A stretch of DNA of 26,557 bases from Oscillospiraceae bacterium (GTDB lineage: Bacteria > Bacillota_A > Clostridia > Oscillospirales > Oscillospiraceae). Shown in pieces: positions 23,787 through 26,557 of this stretch (position 1 is the first letter of the stretch; each line of letters opens with the position of its first letter). A program made the position numbers and the translations under genes. The DNA lies in the NCBI GenBank assembly GCA_017545325.1, contig JAFWOX010000062.1, forward strand, positions 1-26,557. Direction: 5' to 3'. The notes below the pieces were generated by a model, which worked only from the letters and a program-made list of their open reading frames with translations, was not told the DNA's origin and ran no database searches.

Positions 23787-23815
23787 ACTATACCATATTT
23801 TTTCCTGTTCGGCAA
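23787..23815 (-). promoter_or_regulatory. rpsT promoter
   Basis: Minus-strand TTGCCG (23815-23810), 17-base spacer, TATAGT (23792-23787) with TGG in front (extended -10). The expected leader is about 37 bases. Confidence 0.75.
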
Positions 23816-23890
23816 GCGTTTTTTTCAAAAATTCCCGGACTGATGAAAAAACGCCCCGGCTGCGGGAAAACTGACCGGGAGGTGATGCAT

Positions 23891-24796
23891 ATGCAGGGGA
23901 TCCGTACCGACCTGGCGGCGGAGGCCCGGGACCTTTGGCGGGAGTCCGCCGGGGAGACCGGCGCCCTCCCCGGGGTGGAGGCCCGGCAGGAAACGGAGAA
24001 CGGCTTTCCCGTGGAGACCATCCGGATCCTGGATGAGCGGGGGGAGCAGGCCCTGGGGAAGCCCAGGGGAACCTATGTGACCATGGAGCTGGAGCCGCTG
24101 CTGCGGCGGGAGGCCGGCGCGTTCCGCCGGGGGACGGGGGTCGTCGCCGCGCGGCTCCGGGCCATGCTGGGCCTGGGAGCGGGAGAGAGCGTTCTGGTGG
24201 CGGGCCTGGGAAACCGGGCCATGACTCCGGATATCCTGGGACCGCTGACCCTGGAGCATATGCTGGCCACCCGGCATCTGGTCTCCGCCCTGCCGGAGAC
24301 CTTCGGGGATCTCCGGCCGGTCTCCCTCCTGGAAACGGGGGTGCTGGGCACCACCGGGCTGGAGAGCAGCGAGCTGATCCGGGCCGTGGTCCACCGCCTT
24401 CGGCCCAAGGCGGTGGTGGCCATCGACGCCCTGGCCTCCCGGCGGCTGGACCGGGTCTGCCGCACCCTGCAGCTGGCGGATACGGGCATCGCCCCGGGAT
24501 CCGGGGTGGGCAACAGCCGTCCTGAGCTGAGCCGGACCAGCCTGGGCGTGCCGGTGGTGGCCGTGGGCATTCCCACGGTGGTGGACGCCGCCACCCTGGC
24601 GGCGGATCTTACCGCCCGGTCCGGCCTGGGGGAGCGCCCGCCGGAGGACTTCGCCCCCGCCGGGGAGGGTCTCATGGTCACCCCCCGGGAGATCGACGCC
24701 CGGATGCGGGAGCTGTCCCGCCTTCTGGGCTATGGCCTGAACCTGGCGCTGCAGGAGGGGCTGACCCTGGAAGACGTCACGGCATTGCTGGGATAA
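23891..24796 (+). CDS. gpr: Germination protease GPR
   Basis: GPR degrades the small acid-soluble proteins of the spore core during germination. It is made as a zymogen in the forespore and cuts itself. The 301-residue protein has the family start RTDLAAEA, GLGNRAMTPDILGP and VAIDALASRRLDRV (the two Asp are the candidate aspartyl residues of family A25), then GIAPGSGVGNSR and LMVTPREID near the end. The ATG at 23891 has GGAGG 7 bases upstream. From that start only three residues precede IRTDLA, where Bacillus enzymes have a 15-residue propeptide (see findings). No forespore sigma-G promoter was recognised. The gene marks the organism as a spore former. Confidence 0.96.
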   Translation: MQGIRTDLAAEARDLWRESAGETGALPGVEARQETENGFPVETIRILDERGEQALGKPRGTYVTMELEPLLRREAGAFRRGTGVVAARLRAMLGLGAGESVLVAGLGNRAMTPDILGPLTLEHMLATRHLVSALPETFGDLRPVSLLETGVLGTTGLESSELIRAVVHRLRPKAVVAIDALASRRLDRVCRTLQLADTGIAPGSGVGNSRPELSRTSLGVPVVAVGIPTVVDAATLAADLTARSGLGERPPEDFAPAGEGLMVTPREIDARMRELSRLLGYGLNLALQEGLTLEDVTALLG

Positions 24797-24799
24797 GCG

Positions 24800-24857
24800 C
24801 AAATCGGACCCGCCGGGGGCCCGATTTGAAAAGGCTTGCTTCGCCGCTGCGCGGCGA
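24800..24857. repeat. Dispersed hairpin repeat, family A, right copy
   Basis: The first hairpin pairs 24800-24811 with 24817-24828; on the minus strand the single odd pair is G-U, so it folds best there. A second perfect 7-bp hairpin follows at 24841-24857 (TCGCCGC, loop TGC, GCGGCGA). The layout and 13 identical bases match 11-68. It lies between the convergent ends of gpr and the AAA+ gene without a T-run on either side. Confidence 0.65.
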
Positions 24858-24884
24858 TATTTCGATCCGTCTAAAGGAACGCCT

Positions 24885-26279
24885 TCATTCTTCGTGTTTT
24901 TCCTCCGGCTTCTCCCCCACGATGTCCTCCTTCAGGAAGGTCATCAGGTCGTCCTTGGTGGGGGCTTCCATGGCCGCCAGCCGGTTGGCCTGGTTGGAAA
25001 CGCTGCGCTCGAAGATATTCCGCACGTCCCGGGCGTTGCCGAAGTTTTCGTCCCGGTCCCGGTACAGGGCGTTGAACATGTCCCGGCAGAAGGACTCCGC
25101 CTCCGGCTCCAGATTGTATTTGTTCTTCCGGCAAAGGGACTGGAAGATCCGCATGAGCTCCTCTCCGGTATAGTCCTCAAACTGGAAGTACTTCCCGAAG
25201 CGGGATTCCAGGCCGGGGTTGGAGGAGATAAAGCGCTCCATGGGCTCGGGATAGCCCGCCACGATCACCACCAGCTCCTCCCGCATGTCCTCCATGGCCT
25301 TGAGGATGGTGCTGATGGCCTCCTGGCCGAAGTCGTTCCCCGCCCCGTCCGGGACAAGGGAATAGGCCTCGTCCACAAAGAGGATGCCGCCCCGGGCCTT
25401 CTTCACCGCCTCCAGGGTCTTCAGGGCCGTCTGGCCCACGTAGCCCGCCACCAGGCCGCTCCGGTCCACCTCCAGCAGGGTGCCCTTCTTCAGCACCCCG
25501 ATGGAGCGGTAAAGCCGGCTCAGCAGCCGGGCGACGGTGGTCTTGCCCGTGCCGGGGTTGCCGGTGAACACCATATGCAGGCTCAGCTCGGGTACCGGCA
25601 GCTCCGCCTCCGTCCGCAGCTTTCTCACCTTGATCAGGTTGATGAGGCTGCGCACGTCCGTTTTGATCTTCTCCAGGCCCACCAGACTGTCCAGCTCCTC
25701 CAGCAGGTCCTCCAGCTTCTCCGGCGGCGGAAGCTCCTCCTCCTTTTCCGTCTCTCCCAGCCGGGCAGCGGCGTCCGCAGACTGTCCCGCGGCGCTGCCG
25801 GGAACGGGGCCCCGGCTGAGCTCCCGGAAGCCCAGGGGATCATCGGATTCCAGCACCGCCTCCAGGGACCCCAGGGCGGAGGCCAGGAAGCGGTTTTCCT
25901 GCTCATTGCCGCGGTTGGGGTCGGAAAGCCGGCCCAGCAGTGCCCGCAGGCCCTCCGTCAGCAGCCGGGCGGCCCTGGGATTCGTGAGCACCAGCACCCG
26001 GAAGAAATCCGGCACGGGGGGCTGCTCCGCCTCCCCCGCCGCGGAGACCAGCTCCCAATAGAGGTAGCTGGGCCTGGGCTGCCCTTTGGAATACAGGTCG
26101 TTCATGGCCTTCACGTGGTCCTCCGTCAGGGACTGGCCCTTCCAGAGGCCCAGGACCAGAGACCGGGCCAGGTTGTCCGTCTGCGGGGCGAAATCGGCGT
26201 GGCCGATAGCCTTGTACACCGCGTTGGTCTTCACCAGATAGAAGCCGTGGAGATTGGCCTCCGGTTCATATTTGAACAT
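24885..26279 (-). CDS. AAA+ ATPase of the CbbX/SpoVK type
   Basis: The 464-residue protein has a unique N-terminal region of about 190 residues, an acidic linker, and one AAA+ domain. Walker A is GNPGTGKT (240-247), Walker B ILFVDEA (299-305), and the arginine finger is likely R360 in LESRFGKYF. The order and the segment VAGYVGQT after Walker A match CbbX and the sporulation protein SpoVK. CbbX is a Rubisco activase and SpoVK is involved in spore maturation; with no Rubisco gene here and gpr next door, a spore or general chaperone role is the more plausible guess, not a proven one. AAGGAG lies ten bases before the ATG. It has its own promoter. Confidence 0.85.
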   Translation of the reverse strand: MFKYEPEANLHGFYLVKTNAVYKAIGHADFAPQTDNLARSLVLGLWKGQSLTEDHVKAMNDLYSKGQPRPSYLYWELVSAAGEAEQPPVPDFFRVLVLTNPRAARLLTEGLRALLGRLSDPNRGNEQENRFLASALGSLEAVLESDDPLGFRELSRGPVPGSAAGQSADAAARLGETEKEEELPPPEKLEDLLEELDSLVGLEKIKTDVRSLINLIKVRKLRTEAELPVPELSLHMVFTGNPGTGKTTVARLLSRLYRSIGVLKKGTLLEVDRSGLVAGYVGQTALKTLEAVKKARGGILFVDEAYSLVPDGAGNDFGQEAISTILKAMEDMREELVVIVAGYPEPMERFISSNPGLESRFGKYFQFEDYTGEELMRIFQSLCRKNKYNLEPEAESFCRDMFNALYRDRDENFGNARDVRNIFERSVSNQANRLAAMEAPTKDDLMTFLKEDIVGEKPEEKHEE

Positions 26280-26323
26280 GGAAAGACGCTCCTTTTCCGT
26301 GGTTTTCCGCCAGGATACAGTTT

Positions 26324-26351
26324 ATTATACACGGCCGGCCCGGGGATGCAA
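26324..26351 (-). promoter_or_regulatory. Promoter of the AAA+ ATPase gene
   Basis: Minus-strand TTGCAT (26351-26346), a 16-base spacer and a consensus TATAAT (26329-26324). The leader would be about 38 bases. Confidence 0.7.
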
Positions 26352-26381
26352 GAAATATTGTGGGAAATGCGAAAAATATGC

Positions 26382-26410
26382 TTGACAAGGGATAGCGTCG
26401 ATGGTATATT
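26382..26410 (+). promoter_or_regulatory. Strong promoter for a transcript leaving the window
   Basis: TTGACA (26382-26387), a 17-base spacer and TATATT (26405-26410) with TGG in front, close to consensus at every element. It is divergent from the AAA+ gene. The RNA would begin near 26417 and run off the window through several small hairpins, with no convincing gene in the first 140 bases. Confidence 0.88.
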
Positions 26411-26467
26411 AGTCAAGCTCGCCGCTGGGCGGGCCCTTTCTCCGAGCGAACCGTAGTTCGCGAGGAA

Positions 26468-26551
26468 GAGGAGGAGCGACCGAATGAAAGCGAGCTTTCG
26501 CGGCCCCTGCGGAAACCGCGGAAGCGAAGCCCATGAGGTCAGCGACGACGA
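26468..26551 (+). repeat. Purine-rich element, family B, right copy
   Basis: Framed by GAGGAGGAGC (26468-26477) and GCGACGACGA (26542-26551), the same end blocks as at 235-293. Inside it are two small hairpins: GAAAGC/GCTTTC at about 26486-26499 and GCGG/CCGC just after. A third hairpin (GCGAAC, loop CGTA, GTTCGC) precedes it at 26446-26461. It lies in the leader of the strong promoter at 26382-26410. Confidence 0.45.
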
Positions 26552-26557
26552 TGTACC

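Noticed and set aside
24800..24828. Intrinsic terminator of gpr or of the AAA+ gene
   Set aside because: The stem is strong but no T-run follows on either strand; it fits the repeat family better.
26484..26557. Open frame starting MKASFRGPCG behind GGAGG at the right edge
   Set aside because: It lies wholly within the family B repeat, is only 24 codons before the edge, and the same repeat near the left edge gives an unrelated reading. It cannot be supported without more sequence.
26411..26557. T-box leader suggested by ACCGCGGAAGC
   Set aside because: No long specifier stem, no full TGGNACCGCG sequence and no terminator are visible in the bases available.
1..26557. CRISPR arrays, insertion sequences, prophage genes, tRNA or rRNA genes
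   Set aside because: I looked for regular repeat-spacer patterns, transposase or integrase motifs, and tRNA-like or rRNA-like sequence and saw none. A tRNA and Rfam scan would settle the RNA genes.

Overview
This window is a chromosomal replication-origin region from a GC-rich, spore-forming member of the Bacillota (Clostridia). The assignment rests on the gene set (dnaA, dnaN, an S4-domain protein, recF, remB, gyrB and gyrA in the Firmicutes order), on a Bacillus-like oriC between dnaA and dnaN, on parAB with palindromic parS sites, and on a gpr-type germination protease, which is found only in endospore formers. I cannot name the genus from sequence alone.

Layout. 1-333 is a non-coding block of short repeats and hairpins. 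334-2425 is a tight plus-strand operon: ispG, a Nudix hydrolase and a small P-loop kinase-like protein. 2499-3886 holds a divergent pair, a CsoR-family metal sensor (-) and a membrane-anchored zinc-ribbon protein (+), whose promoters share an inverted 12-bp core. From 8684 down to 3956 runs a minus-strand operon parA-parB-serS-mscL-unknown membrane protein-rsmG. Two parS sites lie upstream of parA, and a plus-strand nitroreductase gene diverges from it. A small XRE-type regulator sits at 9521-9901. From 19462 down to 10114 runs the minus-strand origin cluster dnaA-oriC-dnaN-S4-recF-remB-gyrB-gyrA-rnhA, mostly with overlaps or very short gaps. To the right of dnaA the usual rpmH-rnpA-yidC-jag block is absent. 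Instead there is a plus-strand MoaF-like gene and a large GH2 glycosidase, then rpsT (-), gpr (+) and an AAA+ ATPase of the CbbX/SpoVK type (-). The window ends in a very strong plus-strand promoter that reads into a hairpin-rich leader resembling the repeats at the left edge.

How the genes work together. DnaA opens oriC, DnaN clamps the polymerase, RecF supports gap repair and fork maintenance, gyrase removes supercoils and RNase HI clears RNA:DNA hybrids. ParAB/parS segregates the origin. All of these are transcribed away from oriC, in the direction of the leftward fork. The genes to the right of dnaA and the plus-strand genes on the left look like accessory or rearranged neighbours.

The points most worth a second look are the apparently leaderless parA transcript, the paired inverted core promoters at csoR/zinc-ribbon, two dispersed repeat families each with one copy near either end of the window, the hairpin touching the dnaN ribosome-binding site, the near-absent GPR propeptide, and TTG starts on dnaA, gyrA and rpsT. 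I found no clear sign of a wholly new multi-gene system, CRISPR array, prophage or insertion sequence.
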